From: Thunnus maccoyii
Taxonomy: Eukaryota > Chordata > Actinopteri > Scombriformes > Scombridae
Direction: 5' to 3'
Assembly: GCF_910596095.1 (NCBI RefSeq)
Contig: NC_056550.1
Coordinates: 26,775,001 to 26,839,000 of the forward strand
Length of the DNA stretch: 64,000 nt
Position 1 is the stretch's first letter; each line of letters opens with the position of its first letter. Under the pieces are notes generated by a model. That model was not told the DNA's origin and did no database searches. It saw only the letters and a program-made list of their open reading frames with translations. Shown piece after piece: positions 54,144 to 64,000 of the stretch. The translations under genes and the position numbers were made by a program.

Positions 54144-54590
54144 ATGTCTGCCCAGCCAGAGGAGGAGTTGGATCAGTTCTTCACCGTGTTTGACGGCTCC
54201 TCTCCGGAGGACGTGTCCCACGCCCGGCAGCTGTGGAGCTCCTTGTCCCTGCTGCCGCCGCAGGAGTCCCGGCTGGTGTCGGCGGATATCCACCAGCGGC
54301 TCCCGGTGTCCCGACCGCAGCCGAGCAGCAACGGCCCCAATACCTCCGCCCCGCAGCCGCCGAGCGCCCCCGCTGCCCGGCAGAGACAAGAGGAGAGGAG
54401 GCGGTATCTGTCCATGGCCGACCAGAGGAGGGAGATCCTGGCTCTGCTGAAGAGGCAGAGGGAGCAGCGGATCCAGAAGGAGCTGCTGTCGGTGGCCTTT
54501 AAACCGAAGATGAAGATCAGCAGAGAACTGAAAACACAAAAAACATCAGACTTTGAGACGGACAGAGAGCTGGTCAGACAGCTGCACTAG
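54144..54590 (+). CDS. hoatz: Cilia- and flagella-associated protein HOATZ, intronless
   Basis: One uninterrupted 148-codon frame encodes a HOATZ (C11orf88) homologue, needed in mouse for motile cilia and sperm flagella. Similar to human HOATZ are FTVFDGSSPEDVSHARQLW, SRLVSADIHQRLPVSRPQ and the C-terminal helix QRREILALLKRQREQRIQKE then LLSVAFKPK. The middle is Pro/Ser/Ala-rich. The start has G at -3 and follows TTTCCAG, which may be an acceptor for a 5' UTR exon. The human gene has several exons as I recall, so the single coding exon is notable. The upstream X-box fits a working ciliary gene rather than a dead retrocopy. Confidence 0.9.
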   Translation: MSAQPEEELDQFFTVFDGSSPEDVSHARQLWSSLSLLPPQESRLVSADIHQRLPVSRPQPSSNGPNTSAPQPPSAPAARQRQEERRRYLSMADQRREILALLKRQREQRIQKELLSVAFKPKMKISRELKTQKTSDFETDRELVRQLH

Positions 54591-54730
54591 ACTAATAAAC
54601 CTTTCACAGGTTTATGGTACATATGTAGAACCAAATTCATGTTGAGCATGTCATGGAGACTGGTTCAGTTTATTCATAATATTATAATATATTTATAAAA
54701 TACAACACATCAGACTTTGTCAAGCAGAAC

Positions 54731-54736
54731 AATAAA
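54731..54736 (+). terminator. hoatz polyadenylation signal
   Basis: AATAAA lies 141 bp after the stop, and a GT-rich stretch (GTCTCTGTGTATGTTGTTC) follows at about 54756-54778. Another AATAAA at 54594-54599 lies only 4 bp after the stop and is less likely. Confidence 0.55.
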
Positions 54737-55010
54737 GTCCATCAGTTATTTCCATCAGTGTCTCTGTGTATGTTGTTCAGGTCTTGCAGAACAGGTGAGG
54801 ATGCTGAACAGGTCTGTAGTATTTAATACAATTAAAACTTCCTAATAGCAGCAGTCTAATCAGGAAATGCACATTCTAGTTATATTATTATATATGACAT
54901 CATTAGATTATCAATAGTGAAGCATCAGTGTTAGAGCAGCATGTTACTGTTGTAGCTGCTGGAGGTGGAGCTAGTTTACACTACTTTATATACAGTTAGC
55001 TAGTTTAGTC

Positions 55011-55344
55011 CAGTGGTTCCCAACCTAGGGGTCGGGGCCCCTCCAAAGGGTCAGCAGATAAATCTGAGGGGTCGTGAGATGATTAATGGGAGAGGAAAGA
55101 AGAAAAAACAAAGTTCTGATACACAAATCTGTTTTCAGTTTTTGGACTTTTTCTCTAATCTTTGATTTTTGCTGAAATATTGGATCATTTGAACATTTAT
55201 TGAAATGAAAGCATGTGAGAAGTTTAGAGGGAAAAATCACTATTTGGTGGAGCTGTTAACAACTCATAGACATGTGAAATGTGACCCCGACTACACACTG
55301 CTTTTTGTAAGACGTCAAAAGCCAAAAAAGGTTGGAAACCACTG
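55011..55344. mobile_element. hAT-like MITE with 8-bp target duplication
   Basis: The ends CAGTGGTTCCCAACCTAGGG and AAAGGTTGGAAACCACTG are inverted repeats. Flanks GTTTAGTC (55003-55010) and GTTTCATC (55345-55352) match at 6 of 8 bases, as expected for an old hAT target duplication. It has no transposase. Confidence 0.85.
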
Positions 55345-55409
55345 GTTTCATCTTTAACAATGTGTTGTATTTTAAAAGCTTGTTATATTATCCATTGTGT
55401 CAAATCTTC

Positions 55410-55500
55410 ATCTGAAAAGTAACTAAAGCTGTCAAATAAATGTAGTGGAGTAGAAAGTACAATATTTCCCTCTGAAATGTAGTGGAGTGGAAGTATAAAG
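55410..55500. repeat. AGTACTT-family MITE fragment
   Basis: It shares GTAGTGGAGTAGAAAGTACA and ATATTTCCCTCTGAAATGTA with 33035-33080. The ends are lost. Confidence 0.6.
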
Positions 55501-57639
55501 CATTTAAATTACACACAGTCAGCTCATACATTGTTATTAAAATATCTATTATAGCCACTTTAACAACTGCAGTGCCTTCACAAGCATAAAAAACACAGTT
55601 ATTCATTATTTATGTAAGATTAAATGATCTAAATGTTATGTCACTCTTACTGTTGGCGGCTATAAGACCTTGATGTGATGTACATACAGTACTGTAGTTC
55701 CTGAACAGAGCCGGTTTACAGCAGTTTGCTTCAAGCAGCATTACATAACGTGAAGTGAAGCCTCTGTGGATATTCAAATTCCAAATGTCCAAAGGCCCAA
55801 CCATAATAGGATAAGAAGAGGCCCGCTGGCTGTTGACTAGCTTAATTGGTTAAAGTGTTCAAAGCAGAAGGAGCACACGGAGGCCTGTCATCTATTAATG
55901 CTCTTTAACCTCTCAAACCCTGATGATCCTCATAATTCACCCTTAAGTAGCTTTAAAGTGATCCTCCACCCAAAATCTATCTTGAAACACTCTCCATCTG
56001 AAGGTTTGGGGGTGGAACAGCAGGTGGTCACCTTTATTTCAGCTACAATGATTGATGTCAAGTTTACTGTACATGGAAGAAGAAGAAGAGTATTCAGCCA
56101 TATTCAAGAAAAGTTCATCATCTGTGTGAGAAAGAAGCTGTTGTCAGCTATAAAAGCTGTTTTCATGGTGGAGAAAAAGTATTAAAACATCACCTGAAAC
56201 TTATGGAATCACTCCTGTAGCATTAAACACTTTTCATCTGTATGTTCAGGATTTTGCTAACATCTTTGCTAACACCTGTTATGACATTTTAAATTGTTTT
56301 TATTTTATCAAATGATAAGTTTGTTATTATCTAATGTTAACAAATAACAAACCCTGACCTACTAACAAGGATTTTTTGCCTGATATATCTTATTCCTCTG
56401 TGCTGCTTACAAGCTACTGCCAGTTGCTAGCGGCTATTAGCTAAATGCTAACAACAGCATGCTAACACGCTGATGTTGTAACTTACCGTACACCCGCCAT
56501 GCTGTCCAGGAGACATGAGGGGGAGGCACTGAACCACTTCCTGATTTTAAGATCTTGCCAGTGATGTCATGGGTCATACCAAGTGTAGGGGGATTTATTT
56601 TTTTTAGTTAAATGTTTGGTTTTGTATTTATGTTTTTTGTACTTATTTTGGTTTATGGTAAGGACTATATGGTCTGGTTGATGTGTGTGTAAACAATGTT
56701 AACTGATACAAGTGACACTGTCATACACCAGTTGTTGGTATCAGGGAAAGGACACCCCTGATAGAAATATGGTTCTTCCTTGATAGATCGGAGGGTCTAT
56801 TTAACGGGAGAGTTGATGGTTTGAGAGAGAGCAGAAATGAAAGAGGACGTCAGTGTTGATGTGTGAAGGTAAGTTTGATTTTGCTTGTTTTGACTTGGTC
56901 GTCTTTGTCTCTTATCACCTTCCTTGACACTCTGGCAAAGCTTCCTTCAAAGGTCAAACTCTATTTCACAGTAAAACAGCAAATAATTGTACAAAGCCAG
57001 AAAGGGTTGCAGAAATGTTTCATTTTTCTTGTTTCCTATTTCATCAATTGTCTTTTTGACCCAAAATCCTTTCGGATTTAATTCAATTTAATTTATTATT
57101 TTTTTAATTGTATTACATGCAAATAATGAGATTTGCTTTTTGCCTGTGATCTATTCATATGAGACAGTGAACCACCAAATGAGGGAGATGAGAGGTGAGA
57201 GACAGACTGATCAGTAGATGCTGAGTAAAAGGGAACAGGCAGTTTTACATTATGGAGCTGTAATATCTCTTAACTTTTGGGGTTGTACTAAACAGTCCTT
57301 TCATCCCCATGTCTAAACTGTGTGAGTGTCATTATGGTTGTGTATGTAATACTGTAGGTCAACCCTGAGAAGTGCGTGCTTCTCAAAAATATACGGCCCA
57401 AATGTTCTTCAAAGGTTTATTTATGATACAGGGCAGGGGTGTAGATGGGCAAAACAAGCACAGGAACATAGGAGGGAACACAGTAAAAAACACAAAAAAC
57501 AAAACTCTTCACCACAGAATAAACATGAATACAACTCAAATACTCAAGCAAGACTACAATCTCTCATCTGCAACAAACAAAACCAAAAACCCCAAAACAC
57601 AAAGTACAAAAACACAGAGTCCATGACAGGAAGTCTGTG

Positions 57640-58345
57640 GGAGGAATGTTTGCAAGTTGGTATCTCAAAAACTAAAAGTGCTAAAGTATTTATATGACAT
57701 GGACAGGTATCCCATGTGGAAATACTTGACATATTTAAACATGGGGCCAGTAGCGCCACCGTGTGGTCAGTTATTACATGTTTTACATAACTCATGAACT
57801 GTGAGGTGTATCAAAACTATATTTGCACAGTGTGTTTCTTGGACATTGCTGATTCAACTGATATAGACAACGTCCATTTGCACTTGGAAATATTCTCCGC
57901 CATTTAGGATTTTTTGCTTCTGTTGGCACGTTTAATCTAAACTTCACCAAACTTGGTAAATACTATATTTAGATGAACCCGCGCAAAACTTATGAGTTCA
58001 TTTCTGGGTGTCACTTACTGTTTGTCTGTAATTGGTTGCCAAACTTTTGAAGGTGTGGATGACGCCCTTAACGGGCCTGAACTCTTCAGCGTTAAATTGG
58101 ATTTCAACCAAATTTGGGAATGTCGTACATAACGCCCCAGTGCACACAGTGAAGTAACATTATAACATATTTCTGCTATTCTGTTGTCTGTAATAAAACA
58201 TACTGAATCATGGCACCAATAGCTCCACCCTGTGGTCATGAGTAAAACACCACCATACTACTGATTAACTGCCATATCTCTTAAATGTGATATATCAGGG
58301 TAACCAAATTCTGCAAAGTTGTACAGGTGGGGATGCTGAACAAGT
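57640..58345. repeat. Dispersed repeat with recurring 'cgccaccgtgtggtca' theme
   Basis: The motif GCGCCACCGTGTGGTCA (57751) recurs as AGCTCCACCCTGTGGTCA (58221). AACTTCACCAAACTTGGTAA and AATTGGATTTCAACCAAATT are also related. This suggests diverged internal duplications about 470 bp apart. Confidence 0.45.
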
Positions 58346-58519
58346 GTGTTGTATTTGCAGCAATGCTTTGCAAGTTATTTCAGCTGTCAGCATTCACACG
58401 TATTTTCTGCAGGAAATGCATTTCTAGTTATTGTCGTTGTTGTTATCATTATTATGTGTCTCTTCTTGTCCCTTCACTTGGATGTTGTCCTCCACCTAGC
58501 CTGCAGCCACTCTCTCTCC

Positions 58520-58581
<62 letters not shown>
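58520..58581. repeat. TG microsatellite
   Basis: About 30 TG units on the plus strand. Cys-Val repeat ORFs here are artefacts of it. Confidence 0.95.
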
Positions 58582-58588
<7 letters not shown>

Positions 58589-59165
58589 GCAACCAGCTGA
58601 CACTCATCATGATTAACTCTGTCATAAATACCCGGTTCAGACTCCACCAGGTCACCAGATAGAGCTCTGTCCATGCACTCAGTCACGTTTCCAGCCTTTT
58701 TTGATTCTTGTTACTGTTCCGTCAGTCTTCAGTCTTTGCCTAATACTTATTTCTGTCTCTGTCTCCAGACCTCCTGCCTCGTCTGTGTTTCACATCGGCT
58801 CAGCTCACGTGGAAACTTGAAGCCTCCGGTGCACAAACACTGAGAATAGACTTCACAGTGAAGTAAGAGACATCTTGTGTCCAGCAGGAAAACTTTTGAA
58901 ATGAAGAATATTGGCATAATAACTTGGAGTGATGATGTTGGGAGAAGAAATAATAAAGGCAGAGTGGAAACATTTGTTTTAACTATCGATACCAGGTTCA
59001 AACTTAAACTGAGAACCTGTATTACCAGTACAAACATCCCAGATCATTAAACGTGAAGGAGATAAAGGGACGTCATATCACTGTTCATGGGAACATCCTG
59101 TTATAAAAGTGCCTCCAGCTATGTTTACTTGGTTTATTTCCTCCTGTAAGTCATGAGAAGATATG

Positions 59166-59200
<35 letters not shown>
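59166..59200. repeat. TA microsatellite
   Basis: A run of AT dinucleotides preceded by ATGTATATGTATAT. Confidence 0.9.
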
Positions 59201-59205
<5 letters not shown>

Positions 59206-60219
59206 ATCTGCACACCAAATATACTGTGTGCTGGAAAAATCCACTACAGCCATTTCTGTCTTTAGCCAATGGCTAAAAACTCTGTCAAGCTCGCTATCTA
59301 CAGAAAAATTAACATTAAATGGAAAATTCAAAGTCTTTGAAAAGATGTCGACACCATCTATTAACTTCCTGAAAAAGAGCCCCATGGCTGCATTCTTCCA
59401 TATGAGAATCTGATCCATCATAAAGTATAAAGTAAGTAAGTTTGTCCAAAGTTTTATTTCATCTTTTTTTTGGTTTTTTTTTAATTTTATTTTGAAACAG
59501 AATAAATAAAATGGTAAAAAAGAAAAATATTCACATTCATATATGCTGGATTTTTTTAATGAGAGAAAAGTAATTTCAAGATTTTATAACAAGGTCATTG
59601 ATTTTTTTAATTTTTTCTTTTGGTGGAAAAACCATTAATTAAAAAAAAAAAAATATTCCGAGCAAATATTTATTTATGTCTGGAGAGGATCTATGAGTTA
59701 TTACAATTCATCTGGAGGTGAACATGAATGTCTGTACAGAATCTAATCATCCAGCCAATATCTGTCATTTGGATATTCAATATAGATATTCAAAACCTCA
59801 AATATCAGCATCATGTTGACGCTAGAAACAAAGTCAGAGGACCTTTGCATCGGGTGACATGTTCCTTTATTATCAGGAACACACACACTGTCTATTCTGT
59901 TTATTTAGATTTTATACATCGTCCTGCTGCTGTAAATACTCACTAGAGCACCGAAATGTGGATTAATACACTTCTGCTGGGTCAGGAGATATTCTCTGGC
60001 CCTGTTAAATAATACGAGAGTTGAGACCAAGTCTTAACATTTTGAAACATTTATATATACAGTATATATATGTGTGTATAACATTTGTTTAATTCTTAGA
60101 ATAAAAGGAAAAGAAAATGTCATTCTTCTTCTTGTGTTTTAGTTGGTGTAATGGTGAGAATTTTCCACAGGATGTCAGTAAAAGCTCATTTATGGAGTTT
60201 CTGTTTGTGTGTTCAGAAT

Positions 60220-60222
<3 letters not shown>

Positions 60223-60271
<49 letters not shown>
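60223..60271. repeat. TG microsatellite
   Basis: About 24 TG units on the plus strand. Confidence 0.95.
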
Positions 60272-60274
<3 letters not shown>

Positions 60275-60369
60275 GTGCTACAGTATCACTAGAAGGTAAA
60301 GACTGTATCCACATATAAAACATGAAGTGAGTAAAACTGAATTTAAAGTGTTAACCCTCCACTCCTGTC

Positions 60370-60700
60370 GCTGTCGTTATCTGCGACTGACTGTCTTCAC
60401 CCAAATAATTCACCATAACGACGGTGTGTGTTACTTCATCCCTCCAGTCTCTTCTCTCAGGAGTGGAAACAGATCGCTGTAATATCTGTCCGCCAGCTGT
60501 TGCTCTCTCAGTTTGCTGCGTCTGTATGATAGATGAGGCTCAGAGGGAGTATTACGGTCAGCGGGAAACTGATGTCTCCCTGATATTTAATTGACATTTC
60601 ATCCAGAGCCTCGGGAGACTTTACAGTCTGATACGGAGCTGATGGAATTAAAGTTCAGCCCGCACGACGTTAGCAACGTGTTGCTTAAAGTTGCAGCATG
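60370..60700. other. Non-repetitive, GC-richer block, possible conserved non-coding element
   Basis: It stands out from the surrounding repeats. It has GCGGGAAACTGATGTCTCCC and a TAATTGA homeodomain-type core (60590). No coding frame is seen in it. Conservation cannot be tested here. Confidence 0.3.
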
Positions 60701-60867
60701 TATCAAAGGGAAGACGACCGCACACTGAGCTCCAGTGATTTTATGATAGAAACCAGTGTTTCAGTCAGATACAGCTTCATAGTTCCACACATCACACACC
60801 TGCTACTAATCCATAATCAGCAAGTTACAAAGGTACACCTGAGTTCAACACAATCAATATGTGGGTA

Positions 60868-61170
60868 GAGCTGCAACAGTTAGTCGATTAGTCGATTGAT
60901 AGATGATTAACTGGCTCAAAACTATTTAGATAATCGAATTATTGTCAATTTTAATGCAGAAATTCCAAACATTAGTTGGTTTCAGCTTCTAAAATGTGGT
61001 AATTTTATGCTTTTCTTTGTTAAATGTGATAGTAAATTGAATATATTTGGATTTTGGACTGTGGATCAAAACAACCTTTCACTCTGGGAGATTATAACAG
61101 GCATTCTTCACAATTTTCTGACATTTTACAGTAAAATGATGAATAGAGAAAATAATCGGTGGAGCTCTAT
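60868..61170. repeat. GCTGCAACT/ATTAATC repeat copy
   Basis: It starts AGAGCTGCAACAGTTAGTCG and carries GATTAGTCGATTGATAGATG and TTCAGCTTCTAAAATGTGGT. It ends near GGTGGAGCTCT. Confidence 0.7.
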
Positions 61171-61244
61171 ATGTGGGTAAAACTATCAGGGAACTGAAAA
61201 CACATATAGTAGAGCATCAGGTCATTGTACAGGTGAGATGTTAC

Positions 61245-61560
61245 TTCCTGCTTCAATATTTCAGCCGGTTGCACCTCCGCCGGTGCCCTCAGGTCAGCTG
61301 CTGCAGCTGCCTTTACAGGTGTGTTGATCCCCAAAGATCCTCCGAAGCCCCAGCCGGTAGCTTTCTCTGCCTCCTCTCTGAGCTCCTTCCATAAGTTTAA
61401 TCACGTCAGCACTTTGGAGCAGCTGAACTTCTGCTTTGCTGACGAAGCCCCGGCATCCAACCTCTACAGGGTAGATCCTGGCCTTCCAGCCGCGTCTTGG
61501 CACTCCGCTGCCAGCTCTGCGTACTTCCCAGGGGAGATGGTAAGCTCTAATCATGAGGAC
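61245..61560 (-). pseudogene. Retrotransposon remnant (C-terminal part of a reverse-transcriptase polyprotein)
   Basis: On the minus strand the block ARIYPVEVGCRGFVSK, preceded in another frame by KYAELAAECQDA, is typical of the region after the reverse transcriptase in teleost non-LTR elements. The two blocks lie in frames offset by one base, so the fragment is dead. No RT core or element ends are visible. The exact clade is uncertain. Confidence 0.7.
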
Positions 61561-62071
61561 CCTTTTTCTCCACTGCAGACCACGTTAAGATGTCTGGCTG
61601 CGGTGTGGTTGTTACGATCTCTCTCTCTCCAGAAGACCAACTGTCCTTCTGAGGTCCACCAACATCTGCTGCTCTTTATCAGGTCTGAACATGGCGTCTC
61701 TGTTTTGTGCAGGTGTTTGCTGCATGTTGTCTGGCTTAATCATAGTAACATCAGATGTAGAAATATGAATTCTTACCCCATTTCATCCGTTACATAGACG
61801 TTCAAAGTCACTTTGACAGGAATCATTCTGGATCCACCACCTCAACACCTTATGGGCTCAACACCAGATTAGATCATGTTGTAAACTTAATATATCTATT
61901 GATTAATCTATTTCTGTATTATGATGTTCTTTTGGACTGATCTTCACAACAATGGTTAATCAGAATTCTCTCTATGTAAAAGCCTCTTTACATTGTGTGA
62001 TTTTGGGCCCAAACTGTGACCAGAACCTAATTTTCAGTGGTAATTCATCAGACAACTCTTGCTGAAAGGTC

Positions 62072-62345
62072 AATCAATCAATCAATCAATTTTTATTTAT
62101 ATAGCGCCAAATCACAACAAAAGTCATCTCAGGGCACTTTTCACACAGAGCAGGTCTAGACTGTACCGTAATTTACAGAGACCCAACAATTCCCCCATGA
62201 GCAGCACTTGGCGACAGCGGTAAGGAAAAACTCCCCTTTAACGGGTAGAAACCTCAAGCAGAACCCGGCTCTTGGTGGGCGGCCATCTGCTTGCAGGAAG
62301 TCCAGCAGTATCTCTTCTTCTGTGTTGACCTTGCTCTTGAAAAGG
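62072..62345 (-). mobile_element. LINE/SINE 3' end, L2-like
   Basis: On the minus strand it ends GATTTGGCGCTATATAAATA followed by a GATT tandem tail. Upstream lies GTTTCTACCCGTTAAAGGGG. This is a longer copy of the family at 3720-3846. Confidence 0.75.
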
Positions 62346-63279
62346 AGCATTCAGTTTGAAAACATACATTTTTACATTTTGTAAACAAATGTTGAACTCC
62401 CTGTTTTTTAGTAAAAAGTGTCTGATGGATCATTGACGTTATCTGTTGCTCTTGTGACGACACATGCACACTGATATGTTCAGTATGAGATGTGGATACA
62501 TTTGCTGTTAAATTCTAACTTGATTTCACAAATATCATCACTTTCTCTAACACATTTATCACAATTAATACTCACCAGTGCAAACTAGAATGACTAGGTG
62601 TGTTTCCATCCACCTGTTTTTATTTGCATTTGCAAAAAACCTGAGTGGGAATGCAGAAAATCCCCCCAAAAATATCACAAAAAAGTATTTATGTCTGGCT
62701 GAGGTCTAATAGGTGGCATATCAATACAAGCAAAATGTAACAAAGTGCAATGGAAACGTGGCAACTGTAACGCTCCTCAAATTAATATATGAAACAAACA
62801 GAAATGTCATATTTCCATCATGTTTTCCATCGTTTGAGCTTTGACTGTCACTCTTTTAATGACATCATCTTCTCTAATGATTTAATGGCACCGACTGGAA
62901 AAAATAGCACCAAATTCATCCTGGTGAAACAAAAACAACAATGGATGGAAACATGAATTAATTCAAAGTTTCTTTTGCAGATTTTCTGGAAATTCTGTTA
63001 AAATTTGTCCTAAATTCAGACGGAAACCTCGCTATAGTGGACAGAGGTGATGATGGATCAAGAGGTTTGTCAAAGTATTCTTGACCTGCATTATTTAAAT
63101 CTGAGGAGTGAGTTCATCAATGCAGTTATACCATCTGTTTCTGACACATCGACTCTCCGAAGACGTGCGGAGAATCTTAAAGACCAGTCAGGAAAACAAC
63201 AACAACCTGTTGATCACAACACTTCATTCCCAAACCGTCACCACAACAATGGAGCTGTAATTAAAATGGATGGCTTGTG

Positions 63280-63327
<48 letters not shown>

Positions 63328-63331
63328 GTGT
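63280..63331. repeat. TG microsatellite
   Basis: TG run with one CG interruption near 63322. A short CA run follows at about 63457-63476. Confidence 0.9.
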
Positions 63332-63639
63332 GCTGGTCTAACAGTGCCAGGTATTACTCATTATATCATGGCAGGGCAGCAGCTCTGCCAGCGTCTACAG
63401 CAAAAACAGCAAATATAATGTTATTTATTTTGCCCCTTTTAAGGAAAGTTTGGCAACACACACACACACACACACTGATCAGTTACTCAGATGGCCCTCA
63501 CAATCAGCTGGGTTTGTTTTATTAAAGACCATCAGGCATTCAGAACAAACGCACAACACACACGTTTGTAGTTCTATATTTGTGAGGACTTTTATTCACA
63601 TGATGTATTTTCTTACCCTTTCAATTAGTTCAAATCTTA

Positions 63640-64000
63640 AAGGACGAGTTCACAATTTTTCCAAGTCTGTCCTAAAACAACCTTCATAATGCTCTTACAA
63701 TGGAAGTGATGGCAAAATCCACAATCCTTAAAAGTTTATCTGAAGCTAATATGAAGCTTCAGCGTCCAAATGAGTCAAATCAAGTAGATATCTTTCAACG
63801 TTACAGTCTTTTTAGTGCCAAAGTCTCTCTTTTTGTTACTATACTTCCACAGCTCAACAGGGAAACACTGTCCGAGGAAACACAAAGAGGGAATTTGATG
63901 CTAAAAAGACTGTAAATGTGTCAGATATCCACTTGATATGACTAACTCAGACTGCTGAAGCTGAATATAAGCTTCACATCTACTTCTAAGCAGATTTTTG
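63640..64000. mobile_element. Large palindromic repeat (AAGTTCACAATTTT family), copy 3, cut by window edge
   Basis: It begins AAAGGACGAGTTCACAATTT. It carries AACAGGGAAACACTGTCCGA and CTAAAAAGACTGTAAATGTG, which are the complement of parts of copy 2. It continues past the window. Confidence 0.75.

Larger units (their letters stand above)
54737..64000. other. Gene-poor, repeat-rich right flank
   Basis: Beyond hoatz I find no intact gene. Apart from the listed repeats, 55500-57640, 58700-60200 and 62350-63270 are AT-rich DNA with only short frames that lack support. A GTTAGCATGC-type motif occurs at about 56445-56470. Confidence 0.6.

Noticed and set aside
54132..54539. Antisense and alternate-frame ORFs over hoatz
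   Set aside because: They are GC-rich shadows of the real frame; only the plus frame from 54144 matches a known protein.
58327..58686. Cys-Val and His-Thr repeat ORFs at TG microsatellites (also near 21896, 26964, 47274, 60117 and 63277)
   Set aside because: They are simple translations of dinucleotide repeats without flanking support.
63435..63444. Second perfect CArG box CCTTTTAAGG
   Set aside because: It is far from any gene in the window. About four such matches are expected by chance in 64 kb.

Overview
The window is nuclear DNA of a bony fish, very probably a teleost. Protein-coding exons with GT-AG introns are short and GC-rich. They sit in AT-rich introns full of CA/TG and TA microsatellites and teleost-type interspersed repeats (hAT-like and Tc1-like remnants, L2-like LINE tails, fold-back MITEs). 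The species cannot be named from the sequence.

Layout. (1) 1-4631, plus strand: the last five coding exons of nde1, cut at the left edge. (2) 4632-10775: tail-to-tail spacer holding both 3' UTRs and repeats. (3) 10776-52121, minus strand: a complete class II myosin heavy chain gene, best matched to smooth-muscle myosin MYH11. All 41 canonical coding exons were traced; they join to 5,997 nt, an unbroken frame of 1,998 codons plus stop. The NDE1/MYH11 tail-to-tail arrangement is the same as in human, which supports both names. (4) 52122-54143: myh11 upstream region and probable promoter. (5) 54144-54590, plus strand: an intronless hoatz gene (cilium/flagellum protein), with an RFX X-box 80 bp upstream. 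(6) 54591-64000: gene-poor, repeat-rich DNA with a decayed LINE fragment and a truncated palindromic repeat at the right edge.

Main point of interest: the myh11 frame stays open upstream of the usual start. It joins in phase, through a GTAAGT donor and a CAG acceptor, to an upstream exon with its own well-placed ATG. That exon encodes one hydrophobic membrane segment followed by basic residues, then an acidic linker. If spliced this way the product is a myosin II of about 2,107 residues with an N-terminal signal anchor and a cytosolic motor, which I do not know from any described myosin II. A perfect CArG box lies 74 bp upstream of that ATG. Two tandem in-frame micro-exons (27 and 21 nt) fall at motor loop 1; the second matches the mammalian SM-B insert in length and position. 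Three myh11 5' splice sites are followed at once by long CA repeats, and three copies of one palindromic MITE lie in its introns. Exon structure is inferred from splice signals and protein similarity without transcripts. Exon numbers used below are canonical myh11 coding exons 1-41.
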